NCBI GenBank assembly: GCA_029938085.1
Contig: JAPYOS010000007.1
Location: 1 to 64,000 of the forward strand
DNA from: Oceanospirillaceae bacterium
GTDB lineage: Bacteria; Pseudomonadota; Gammaproteobacteria; Pseudomonadales; Balneatricaceae
DNA length: 64,000 nucleotides
Reading direction: 5' to 3'
Shown: positions 47,961 to 55,698 of the stretch, in pieces
Position numbering within the stretch: position 1 is the first letter of the stretch
Layout of the letters: each line of letters starts with the position of its first letter
The notes under the pieces: generated by a model
What the model saw: the letters and a program-made list of their open reading frames with translations, nothing else
The model's database searches: none
What the model was told of the DNA's origin: nothing
Program-made: the position numbers and the translations under genes

Positions 47961-48857
47961 TTATGCGCTACGACGACGGCCACCAGTACGGCCACCACGT
48001 CCAGGGGCAGCAGCTGGGTCACGATACGCTTTGATCCAGTTCTTACATTCTGGATCATGTCCCATCATTAGGTTGCCACCACGCACACCCAGCATTACTT
48101 CATCGTGCATCGGGTTGATAATAGCAGAGGTCATGCCAGAGGCAATAGCACACGCGATAAAGGCACAGTTTACGCCGTTACGGTTAGGTAAACCAAAGCT
48201 AAAGTTAGATGCACCACAAGTGGTGTTCACTTTAAGCTCTGTGCGCAAGCGATGTACAAATTCCATCACTTGGCGGCCAGAGGTATTGATAGCGCCAACA
48301 GGCATTACCAAAGGATCTACCACTACGTCGCAAGCTGGAATGCCGTAATCTGCAGCTCGTTCAACAATCTTCTTAGCTACTTCAAAACGCACGTTAATGT
48401 CTTGCGAGATACCGGTTTCATCGTTAGAGATGGCAACCACGGCCGCGCCGTATTTTTTCACTAACGGCAATACCCGATCCAATGACTCGTCTTCGCCGGT
48501 GACCGAGTTTAAAAGTGCTTTACCTTTGTAAACAGCAAGGCCTGCTTCTAGTGCTTCGATGATAGAAGAGTCAATACATAAAGGCACGTCTACTAATTTT
48601 TGTACCAACTGAATGGTTTTAGCCAAAATTGCTGGCTCGTCCGCTAAAGGGATGCCGGCATTGATGTCCAAAATAGTCGCACCCGCTGCAACCTGTGCCA
48701 AAGCATCAGCTTCTACACGGCTAAAGTCGCCATTTTTCATTTCTTCGGCGAGTAACTTACGGCCGGTAGGGTTAATGCGTTCGCCGATGACGGCAAACGG
48801 GCGATCAAAGCCAATGACAACTTCTTGGGTAGCGGAGCTGATGATAGTATCAGTCAT
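47961..48857 (-). CDS. Pterin-binding methyltransferase (methyl-THF:corrinoid type)
   Basis: A 298-aa dihydropteroate-synthase-fold TIM barrel with IGERINPTGRKLLAEEM, ILDINAGIP, LCIDSSIIEALEAGL and the conserved DPLVMPVG and GASNFSFGLPNR. This is the methyltetrahydrofolate-binding type of MetH domain 2, AcsE and MtgA, not FolP. It moves methyl between THF and a corrinoid protein. The tail is Gly/Arg-rich (GRGGRTGGRRRSA). AGGA Shine-Dalgarno. Confidence 0.87.
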   Translation of the reverse strand: MTDTIISSATQEVVIGFDRPFAVIGERINPTGRKLLAEEMKNGDFSRVEADALAQVAAGATILDINAGIPLADEPAILAKTIQLVQKLVDVPLCIDSSIIEALEAGLAVYKGKALLNSVTGEDESLDRVLPLVKKYGAAVVAISNDETGISQDINVRFEVAKKIVERAADYGIPACDVVVDPLVMPVGAINTSGRQVMEFVHRLRTELKVNTTCGASNFSFGLPNRNGVNCAFIACAIASGMTSAIINPMHDEVMLGVRGGNLMMGHDPECKNWIKAYRDPAAAPGRGGRTGGRRRSA

Positions 48858-48925
48858 GGGTGTTTCCTGCTTTAAGGTCTAATAAAGACTAGTTGCCTAG
48901 CCCAAAACATAAAATGTGAGTTTGT

Positions 48926-49867
48926 TTACGGCTTAACGGTAAAACTTTTACCGCTTAACTCAAATTGGCCATCTTGCACTTGATACATCCACGCGGCCGA
49001 CTTCTTTAAGCCACCTAGTGGATACAGGTGGCACTGATGAATCAAACAATCGGGATCGTTATGCATACCGGTCACCAAGTCGCGCATCAGCTGGCTCGGC
49101 TCCGATGACGGGGCGTTAACATATTTGCCTAAAAATGAGTCCTTAAGGCCTAATTTTACCATATTCATAGGACTACGCGTTAAGAAGCGTACCGACGCAC
49201 CCACACCACAATGGGCCGCATGGCGCATCAGCGTTTTAATGGTAGCTAGACCTGGTACACCAATATGAATCGGTAGCTCGTTGCCAGCAGCACGTATAGC
49301 GCGTTCCCACTCAAAAATAGGCTCTGCTTCAAACACAAACTGAGTGGCTAAGTACAAGCTCATGTCAGTTTGTTTAGCGAAGTCGTTCTTCTCTTTAATA
49401 GCTAAAGCACAGTCAGCAGGACTGATGTCTGGGCTGCCTTCTGGGTGCCCCGCTAAACCCATTTTTAAAATGCCGTACTTCTCAAACAACCCAGTTTGCA
49501 GCACTTCCATGGAAGACCCAAAGTCGCCCACCGGTGTAGTTACACCACCACCAATTAGCAAACCTTCTGTTACGCCAGTTTCACCTTGTAACGACGCCAA
49601 GTTTTCTTCTAGAAACTTAGCCGAAGGGATCGACCGTGCAGCAAAGTGCGGCACTGGGTTAAACCCTTCGTTTTTAAGACGGCGTACTGTTGCCACGGTA
49701 TCTGCAAAATCAGAACCTGGTAAAAAAGTAACGTATACGGTACAACCCGGACGCAACAGTTCGCTAAAATCAGCCACTTTAGCAGCGCCACCAGGGGTCA
49801 CTTCTACAGTGGTTTTTTGCATCAAGTCGATAATGGCTTGTTTTTCTGCAACGGCATTTAGTGCCAT
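48926..49867 (-). CDS. Divergent methylenetetrahydrofolate reductase
   Basis: A 313-aa MTHFR-fold protein (VTFLPGSDFADTVATVRRLKNEGFNPVPHFAARSIPS; GLAGHPEGSP; TQFVFEAEPIFEWERAIR; PIHIGVPGLATIKTL). It lacks the SFEFFPP start of biosynthetic MetF. It belongs to the type found beside demethylation genes in marine bacteria, where it can oxidise methyl-THF to methylene-THF. GGAGAAG Shine-Dalgarno before the ATG at 49867. Confidence 0.82.
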   Translation of the reverse strand: MALNAVAEKQAIIDLMQKTTVEVTPGGAAKVADFSELLRPGCTVYVTFLPGSDFADTVATVRRLKNEGFNPVPHFAARSIPSAKFLEENLASLQGETGVTEGLLIGGGVTTPVGDFGSSMEVLQTGLFEKYGILKMGLAGHPEGSPDISPADCALAIKEKNDFAKQTDMSLYLATQFVFEAEPIFEWERAIRAAGNELPIHIGVPGLATIKTLMRHAAHCGVGASVRFLTRSPMNMVKLGLKDSFLGKYVNAPSSEPSQLMRDLVTGMHNDPDCLIHQCHLYPLGGLKKSAAWMYQVQDGQFELSGKSFTVKP

Positions 49868-49919
49868 GGGTACTTCTCCAAAAAAGAAAATAACAACGGT
49901 CTTGCAACCAGTCACTCAG

Positions 49920-50219
49920 TTATTTATCAGCAATGCCGCCAGCCGCCACTAATACGGCTAAGCGTTCATCGGTGTAATCTGTTTGTATTTGGGCAATCGT
50001 GGCGTCTAGCACGGCTTCCAAGTCGTCGCCACAGGTCGTGGTATCACGACGCCATTCCGACAAATACCCATCACTGCCGTAAAGGCCCGCTCTCATAGCG
50101 GCTTTATCTACGGCTTTTTCAAACCGTTCTTCAAGGGGCCGCTTGGCACTCTTACGGCCTTGTTTGACGATTACTTGGGCGGGAATGTCACGCCACATGA
50201 CAATGATTAAGTTGGCCAT
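49920..50219 (-). CDS. Small 'virulence factor' domain protein
   Basis: A 99-aa protein (IIVMWRDIPAQVIVKQGRKSAKRPLEERFEKAVDKAAMRAGL ... YLSEWRR) of the family annotated only as 'virulence factor'. No biochemical role is known. It recurs beside DUF1638 and corrinoid genes, which points to a C1 role rather than virulence. Its start overlaps the DUF1638 stop by 13 nt. Confidence 0.8.
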   Translation of the reverse strand: MANLIIVMWRDIPAQVIVKQGRKSAKRPLEERFEKAVDKAAMRAGLYGSDGYLSEWRRDTTTCGDDLEAVLDATIAQIQTDYTDERLAVLVAAGGIADK

Positions 50220-50833
50220 TTAATTACCTGCTCTGTGTAATTGCTATAATGCGCGCTCAGTTCTTGGGCCATCTGGCCGTACCCTGTTTCAACACGTTCA
50301 TATTCCAAACCTAGCTTATCAGCCGCCGCCTCAGCAAAATGATCTAGCTTTCGGTTCGGGTCTTGCACTAGGTATACCAGTTTTTTATAGTGCGCAAACA
50401 TCAACTCAATGAGTTTTGGGTGTTTGTTCAAACCCATGCCTTCCATGATGAGCTGTTCAAAATGTTTGGCCAGGTAATCCGTTAGATAAAACGTACCTAA
50501 CTCCTGCTCCGCCATGGCAGCGAAATTGTCGCTACCACTAAAAAATTCGTAACAGTGGGCGCCAGACAAACGTTGAATACCGTACTTATCCAGCACTTTG
50601 TCCAGCCGTCCACCGGTACCACAATCCCCAAACGCTGCAAATACATGATCGTAATCTGCGGCATACGCCTGCAAGCGTTTTTCAACGGCCGCAGGAATCT
50701 GATCCGGCCGATTATGTAACTCGGCTGGGATTTGAGTGACTTTTAAATGTTGCCAGCCGTTACTCTTAGCGACAGCCATGACTTCACGAGCAATGGCGCC
50801 GCAAGTAATAATAAGCAGGCTGGCTGGTTGCAT
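50207..50833 (-). CDS. DUF1638 domain protein
   Basis: A 208-aa soluble protein (LLIITCGAIAREVMAV; AAFGDCGTGGRLDKVLDKYG; RLSGAHCYEFFSG; LVQDPNRKLDHFAEAAADKLGLEYERVETGYG). DUF1638 proteins cluster with corrinoid and methyltransferase genes; a role in methionine or methyl-group metabolism has been proposed for roseobacter homologues. The invariant Cys/His residues suggest metal or corrinoid handling, which is inference. It lies 19 bp after the corrinoid gene. Confidence 0.85.
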   Translation of the reverse strand: MQPASLLIITCGAIAREVMAVAKSNGWQHLKVTQIPAELHNRPDQIPAAVEKRLQAYAADYDHVFAAFGDCGTGGRLDKVLDKYGIQRLSGAHCYEFFSGSDNFAAMAEQELGTFYLTDYLAKHFEQLIMEGMGLNKHPKLIELMFAHYKKLVYLVQDPNRKLDHFAEAAADKLGLEYERVETGYGQMAQELSAHYSNYTEQVIKWPT

Positions 50834-50852
50834 GGGTTACCCCACCAAGGCC

Positions 50853-51551
50853 TTAGGCTGCGCGTTTTTCAGCGATAAACTTCTTCGCTGTTTCTACGGC
50901 TACGGCCGCATCACGACAATAGGCGTCTGCGCCTACGGCATCACCGAATTCTTCGTTAAGTGGCGCACCGCCAACCAACACGATGAAATCATCGCGAATA
51001 CCCTGCTCTTTAAGGGTGTCGATGACTACTTTCATGTAAGGCATGGTGGTGGTCAATAACGCAGACATACCCAAAATATCGGGTTTGTGTTCTTCAAGCG
51101 CTTCAAGGTATTTTTCTACGGGGCAGTTAATGCCTAGGTCGATCACCTCAAAACCGGCGCCTTCCCACATCATGGCCACTAGATTTTTGCCGATATCGTG
51201 AATGTCGCCTTTAACAGTACCGATCACGGCTTTACCCACGGGTTCAGCGCCTGTTTCGGCAAGTAATGGGCGTAGAATTGACATGCCCGCTTTCATCGCG
51301 TTAGCGGCCATCAACACTTCTGGCACAAACAAAATACCGTCACGGAAGTCAACACCTACAATGGTCATGCCCGCTACTAACGCGTCGTTGAGAACTCGAC
51401 TAGGCGACCAACCACGGCTTAATAATATGTTAGTACCTTCAGCTATCTCTTCTTCCATACCGTCATAAAGATCATCGTGCATTTGCTCACTAAGCTCTTC
51501 GTCATTAAGGCTATTGAGGTCGAGGTCTTCTTCGTACTGATCATCGGACAT
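50853..51551 (-). CDS. Corrinoid (B12-binding) methyl-carrier protein
   Basis: A 232-aa protein with the two-domain carrier layout: helical cap (about 30-110, VPEVLMAANAMKAGMSILRPLL) and B12 domain (about 120-225) with the DxHxxG cobalt-binding motif in GTVKGDIHDIGKNLVAMM, plus MSALLTTTMPYM and VGGAPLNEEFGDAVGADAY. It resembles MtbC/MttC/MtgC. The ATG at 51551 with AGGAG upstream is chosen over longer frames. It is the first gene of the minus-strand C1 operon. Confidence 0.9.
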   Translation of the reverse strand: MSDDQYEEDLDLNSLNDEELSEQMHDDLYDGMEEEIAEGTNILLSRGWSPSRVLNDALVAGMTIVGVDFRDGILFVPEVLMAANAMKAGMSILRPLLAETGAEPVGKAVIGTVKGDIHDIGKNLVAMMWEGAGFEVIDLGINCPVEKYLEALEEHKPDILGMSALLTTTMPYMKVVIDTLKEQGIRDDFIVLVGGAPLNEEFGDAVGADAYCRDAAVAVETAKKFIAEKRAA

Positions 51552-51929
51552 TAGGTACCACTCCTGCAGGAAAATAACAGCCTCGTATTGACGATTCAAC
51601 ACATGGCGATGTAATGGCCGCTAGATTATCTAGGATGACCATTTTGAGCTAACTCGACTACGACAATGCATTATCGAAACGCGACCCATGCCGAAATTGT
51701 GGACGACTTGAGAGGACGGCATGATAGCATGAGCAAACCCTTGTGTTACTTGAGTTTTATCCATGGCACCTGAATCAAATTCAGGTAAATAATTTACCAA
51801 AGTGGCCCTTCAGGCCTCTAATCTGGCGCATACACGCTAACAAGCGTATAAAAATTAAGCTAAAATGCACCTCGAATTTGTCAGCCAGCATTTGAGCAAC
51901 CTTCAAACCGGCTGTTTTTACCCACCAAC
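51552..51929. promoter_or_regulatory. Divergent control region, corrinoid operon / folD
   Basis: This 378-bp gap has no credible gene. It contains two abutting palindromes at 51768-51798 (reported separately) and a short ACGC-TAACAA-GCGT repeat near 51834. TAAAAT near 51863 could be a folD -10. Confidence 0.55.
51768..51798. promoter_or_regulatory. MetR-like box plus adjacent palindrome
   Basis: ACCTGAATCAAATTCAGGT (51768-51786) is a perfect palindrome whose core TGAATCAAATTCA fits the MetR consensus TGAA-N5-TTCA exactly. Sharing its last GGT is GGTAAATAATTTACC (51784-51798), also perfect. Regulator identity is inferred. Confidence 0.5.
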
Positions 51930-52826
51930 ATGAGTTATCCCATCATGGCACACCTTATTGACGGCAAGCAGTTCGCTGCTAAATTACGTGAAAAAATGAC
52001 CGGTCAAATCGCTTCTATGAAAGCAGACCACAACATCGTCCCCGGCCTGGCGGTTGTGCTAGTGGGCGAAGACCCAGCTAGCCAAGTGTACGTGCGCAGC
52101 AAAGGCAAACAAGCCAAAGAATGTGGCATCACCTCTATTGAGCACAAGCTAGAAGACACGACTACTGAAGAGTTCTTGCTTAACCTTATTAACGACATGA
52201 ACAACGACCCTGCCATCAATGGCATTTTGGTTCAATTACCGTTACCCAAGCACATTGATTCTGCCAAGGTACTAGAAACCATTAACCCTGCTAAAGACGT
52301 AGACGGCTTTCACCCAATTAACGTTGGCATGTTAGCGACTGGCGGCGAAGGTATGATCCCTTGCACCCCACTTGGTAGCCTAATGATGTTACAAGACTAC
52401 CATGGTGACCTTACCGGCATGAACGCCGTAGTCGTTGGCCGCTCTAACATCGTTGGCAAGCCAATGTTCAACTTATTGCTACAACAAAGCTGCACCGTCA
52501 CTGTGGCTCACTCACGCACCAAGAACATTGAAGCCGTAGTGCGTGATGCTGACATCGTGGTAGCCGCAGTAGGTGTTCCTGAGCTGGTTAAAGGCTCTTG
52601 GATTAAGCCCGGCGCTACTGTAATCGACGTAGGTATCAACCGCATCGAAACACCAGAAGGCAAAACCAAGCTGGTTGGTGACGTACATTTTGAAAGTGCC
52701 GAAAAAGTAGCTGGGGCAATCACTCCAGTTCCTGGTGGTGTTGGCCCAATGACTATTGCATGTTTGTTATATAACACAATGGTTGCCACTTGCCGTCATA
52801 ACAGCGTTGAGCTTCCTGCTGCTTAA
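51930..52826 (+). CDS. folD: Bifunctional methylene-THF dehydrogenase / methenyl-THF cyclohydrolase
   Basis: A 298-aa FolD interconverting 5,10-methylene-THF and 10-formyl-THF. Substrate motif [17 protein letters not shown] with the catalytic Lys, [22 protein letters not shown] motif [12 protein letters not shown] and PGGVGPMTI. The first ATG is at 51930; the ATG at 51945 ([10 protein letters not shown]) fits family N-termini about as well, and neither has a clear ribosome-binding site. It complements the divergent C1 genes and glyA. Confidence 0.95.
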   Translation: MSYPIMAHLIDGKQFAAKLREKMTGQIASMKADHNIVPGLAVVLVGEDPASQVYVRSKGKQAKECGITSIEHKLEDTTTEEFLLNLINDMNNDPAINGILVQLPLPKHIDSAKVLETINPAKDVDGFHPINVGMLATGGEGMIPCTPLGSLMMLQDYHGDLTGMNAVVVGRSNIVGKPMFNLLLQQSCTVTVAHSRTKNIEAVVRDADIVVAAVGVPELVKGSWIKPGATVIDVGINRIETPEGKTKLVGDVHFESAEKVAGAITPVPGGVGPMTIACLLYNTMVATCRHNSVELPAA

Positions 52827-52844
52827 TTGCCGCACCTCATCGTC

Positions 52845-52872
52845 AAAAAAGGCCTCTAGTGAGGCCTTTTTT
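52845..52872 (+). terminator. Terminator of folD
   Basis: Perfect 12-bp stem AAAAAAGGCCTC / GAGGCCTTTTTT, loop TAGT. Its stem is identical to that of the glyA terminator. Confidence 0.93.
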
Positions 52873-52892
52873 ATTGCTTACTGCATTATTAT

Positions 52893-53582
52893 TTATGCTC
52901 GCGTGTAATTCTCGCCCACAGAACAGGCACAAATACGGCTCAAGCGATTGTAAGAAAACCCAGTTTCATCCTGCCATTGGTTAAAACAATCCTGCACCTT
53001 ACCAACATCACTTTTATTAGAAGGCTGATTAGCAATGTCCAAGCCTACACCCTGCAAACACACCACCACGTCACTAGTGAGCATATAGGCATCCATACCC
53101 ATAGAACGTAACATGCGTGGCCCACTCATACCGCCAAGCCGGCTACCGGCCTGTTTCAAGTGCCGATAAAGCCCCACAAGATCGCGTTTAGACCACTGCT
53201 GTAAAAACGCCGCATAGCTCCCGTGTAAACGACTTTTCTCCACAATGTAGTCGGCATTATGAGGCACAGTCATTATCTTTTGTAAGTTACGGACGATGCG
53301 CATATCCTTAGCAAATCCTTCTAACTGCTCAGGACTCAGCAAAATCATTTTTTCGGGATCAAAACCAAAAAACACAGATTCAAAGTCTGGCCATTTGTGG
53401 TCAATAACACGCCATACAAATCCGGCCTGAAACACCACCTTAGTCATCATAGCCAAAAAACGGTCATCCGTTTGCTCAAGGAAACGTGGCGCAGACAAAG
53501 GCTCAGAGATTAAAGCATCAAGGCCTTGCTCACCGTTCTTTCGCGCTAACGCTCGATCGAGAATAGGTTGGAATTTTGGCAT
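52893..53582 (-). CDS. DNA-3-methyladenine glycosylase I family protein
   Basis: A 229-aa helix-hairpin-helix glycosylase relative (RFLAMMTKVVFQAGFVWRVIDHKWPDFESVFFGFDPEKM; MRIVRNLQKIMTVPHNADYI; MGMDAYMLTSDVVVCLQ). It aligns to the Adenine_glyco family but is divergent from E. coli Tag. The classic Tag N-terminal zinc motif is not evident. A base-excision repair role is likely, the exact substrate uncertain. Confidence 0.78.
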   Translation of the reverse strand: MPKFQPILDRALARKNGEQGLDALISEPLSAPRFLEQTDDRFLAMMTKVVFQAGFVWRVIDHKWPDFESVFFGFDPEKMILLSPEQLEGFAKDMRIVRNLQKIMTVPHNADYIVEKSRLHGSYAAFLQQWSKRDLVGLYRHLKQAGSRLGGMSGPRMLRSMGMDAYMLTSDVVVCLQGVGLDIANQPSNKSDVGKVQDCFNQWQDETGFSYNRLSRICACSVGENYTRA

Positions 53583-53614
53583 TATAACTGTCTCTTTGAT
53601 TAATCATAGGCTCT

Positions 53615-53790
53615 CCCGTCATTCCGGCGTAGACTCACCCGTCACTCCGGCGTAGGCCGGAATCTTAGCGGGGTTCCTGAGATCCTGACCTTCGTCAGGA
53701 TGGCGTTTTGGAAGTCAGGATGACGGGGCTGGGCTTAGTTCAGGATGAATTGTGCTTGCTGTCAAGCATAGGATGACGCCCAGCCGTCAG
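53615..53790. repeat. REP-like repeat cluster
   Basis: Copies of GTCATTCCGGCGTAG / GTCACTCCGGCGTAGGCCGGAATC (53618, 53641) are followed by imperfect repeats of GTCAGGATGAC (53695, 53714, 53739, 53768) and a CTGAC-CTTC-GTCAG hairpin (53686-53699). No coding capacity. Similar short palindromic repeats occur widely between genes in gammaproteobacteria. Confidence 0.75.
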
Positions 53791-53794
53791 GCAC

Positions 53795-53822
53795 AAAAAA
53801 GGCCTCAACAGAGGCCTTTTTT
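53795..53822 (-). terminator. Terminator of glyA
   Basis: Perfect 12-bp stem AAAAAAGGCCTC / GAGGCCTTTTTT, loop AACA, 15 bp past the glyA stop; T run on either strand. Confidence 0.92.
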
Positions 53823-53836
53823 AATACTTACGCTGT

Positions 53837-55087
53837 TTACTTGTAAACAGGGAAACGTGCGCAAAGCTCAGAAACCTTACCACGTACTTCCGTGTTTAGG
53901 GCTTCGTCGTCGATGTTGTCCATCACGTCACACATCCAACCAGTAAGGTTGCGAACTTCTTCGATACCAAAACCACGAGTAGTGATTGCAGGTGTACCAA
54001 CACGAATACCAGAAGTCACAAATGGAGACTGTGGGTCGTTAGGAACAGAGTTCTTATTTACTGTGATGAAGGCTTTACCTAACGCCGCATCAGCGGCCTT
54101 ACCAGTAATACCTTTGGCAATAAGGTCTACCAGCATCAAGTGGTTCTCAGTACCGCCAGAAACGATCTTGTAACCGCGAGACTGGAATACTTCTGCCATC
54201 ACCTTAGCGTTGGCACAAACTTGGCCTTGGTAGTCAGCGAAAGAAGGCTCTAGCGCTTCTTTGAAGGCTACGGCTTTAGCAGCGATAACGTGCATTAAAG
54301 GACCACCCTGCTGGCCTGGGAATACGGCTGAGTTTAGCTTCTTCTCAATCGCTTCGTTGGCTTTAGCAAGAATCAAACCACCACGTGGGCCACGTAGGGT
54401 CTTGTGAGTGGTTGTAGTCACAACGTCTGCATATTGCATTGGGTTAGGGTAATGGCCTGTAGCGATCAAACCAGCAACGTGAGCCATGTCTACAAACAGG
54501 TAGGCGCCAACGCTGTCTGCGATTACGCGGAAACGGGCCCAGTCCATTACTTGTGAGTAGGCAGAAAAACCAGCTACGATCATCTTCGGCTGATGTTCAG
54601 TAGCCAAGCGTTGAATTTCATCGTAATCCAAGGTGCCAGCATCGTTCAAGCCGTATCCGATAGCGTTGTAGTTTTTGCCAGAAAAGTTAACGTGGGAACC
54701 GTGAGTTAAGTGGCCACCATGTGCCAAGCTCATACCCATGATGGTATCACCTGGAGAAACTAAGGCTTGATATACCGCGGCGTTTGCTTGTGAACCAGAG
54801 TGAGGCTGTACGTTAACGTAGTCTGCGCCAAACAATTTCATAGCACGTTCCATAGCCAACACTTCAACCTTGTCGACGTACTCACAACCACCGTAGTAAC
54901 GCTTATGCGGGTAGCCTTCGGCGTATTTGTTAGTTAAGCCAGAACCTTGAGCCTGCATTACGCGAGTGCTGGTGTAGTTCTCTGAAGCGATCAACTCAAC
55001 GTGATCTTCTTGGCGTTGTTCTTCTTCTTGAATACCTGACCAAATCTCCGGGTCAAAGTCACTAATACGGTCTGACTTGTTAAACAT
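53837..55087 (-). CDS. glyA: Serine hydroxymethyltransferase
   Basis: A 416-aa PLP enzyme making glycine and 5,10-methylene-THF from serine. PLP lysine in [16 protein letters not shown], with [22 protein letters not shown] and [14 protein letters not shown]. It is near the corrinoid/MTHFR/folD cluster and would consume or supply methylene-THF from it. Confidence 0.98.
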   Translation of the reverse strand: MFNKSDRISDFDPEIWSGIQEEEQRQEDHVELIASENYTSTRVMQAQGSGLTNKYAEGYPHKRYYGGCEYVDKVEVLAMERAMKLFGADYVNVQPHSGSQANAAVYQALVSPGDTIMGMSLAHGGHLTHGSHVNFSGKNYNAIGYGLNDAGTLDYDEIQRLATEHQPKMIVAGFSAYSQVMDWARFRVIADSVGAYLFVDMAHVAGLIATGHYPNPMQYADVVTTTTHKTLRGPRGGLILAKANEAIEKKLNSAVFPGQQGGPLMHVIAAKAVAFKEALEPSFADYQGQVCANAKVMAEVFQSRGYKIVSGGTENHLMLVDLIAKGITGKAADAALGKAFITVNKNSVPNDPQSPFVTSGIRVGTPAITTRGFGIEEVRNLTGWMCDVMDNIDDEALNTEVRGKVSELCARFPVYK

Positions 55088-55437
55088 TACTTACTCCAAA
55101 AAAATAAAACCCCAAAACAACGGGGACATATAACGACAATACTAAAAATCTCTACGACCAATGACCTATAGACAATAAACAATGGCCAAACTGAAAATAT
55201 TTTCAATCATGCATGATAGCGGCTACAGATTAGGCCACTTAGTTTGATACGACACTGGGTTGTGTGGCAGCGAATTCTCCGCTTGCTAGTAATTGGATTG
55301 TAGCAAAGCTCACGTCTAATGGGGGAGATTTACATTATATTTGTTATTTGTTGAATCTATATTTCAACTGTCGTCGTAGTTATTTGTAAGGTAAGACAAT
55401 CTTGTCGTTAACGTTACCCATAACTAAAGGAAGACCC
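55088..55437. promoter_or_regulatory. Divergent glyA / bufA control region
   Basis: A 350-bp gap without a credible gene. It contains two abutting perfect palindromes, TGAAAATATTTTCA (55192-55205) and ATCATGCATGAT (55206-55217), placed about 105-130 bp upstream of glyA. AT-rich sequence near bufA probably holds its promoter. Confidence 0.55.
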
Positions 55438-55698
55438 ATGAAAAACTCTCAAAAAATCGTTGCAGCAACTGCCCTTTCAAGTGTACTCGCTCTAGGTGTC
55501 GCTTTATCTTCAACTGCGGCTGTAGCGGCAGAAAAAGAGAAATGTTACGGCGTTGCCAAAGCCGGCCACAATGACTGTGCAACCAACAATTCATCATGCG
55601 TTAGCACCTTTACTGAAGACGGTCAGACCTTTGCTTTTATTGCTGTTCCCGAAGGCATGTGCGAACGCCTTGCGGGCGGTTCTTTAGAATCTAGCTAG
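55438..55698 (+). CDS. bufA: Bufferin-type (DUF2282) metal-binding precursor peptide
   Basis: An 86-aa secreted peptide: signal sequence (about 1-30, ending AAVAA), then the DUF2282 core with four cysteines (KCYGVAKAGHNDCATNNSSC ... GMC). BufA1-type bufferins are RiPPs modified by BufB (DUF692) and BufC (DUF2063) and bind copper. AGGAAG Shine-Dalgarno. The stop codon TAG lies in CTAGCTAG at the edge of an IS element, so the last residues (ESS) may be affected by the insertion. No bufB follows. Confidence 0.85.
   Translation: MKNSQKIVAATALSSVLALGVALSSTAAVAAEKEKCYGVAKAGHNDCATNNSSCVSTFTEDGQTFAFIAVPEGMCERLAGGSLESS

Noticed and set aside
55192-55205. TGAAAATATTTTCA as a canonical MetR box for glyA
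   Set aside because: The spacing between TGAA and TTCA is 6, not the required 5; kept only as an unassigned palindrome.
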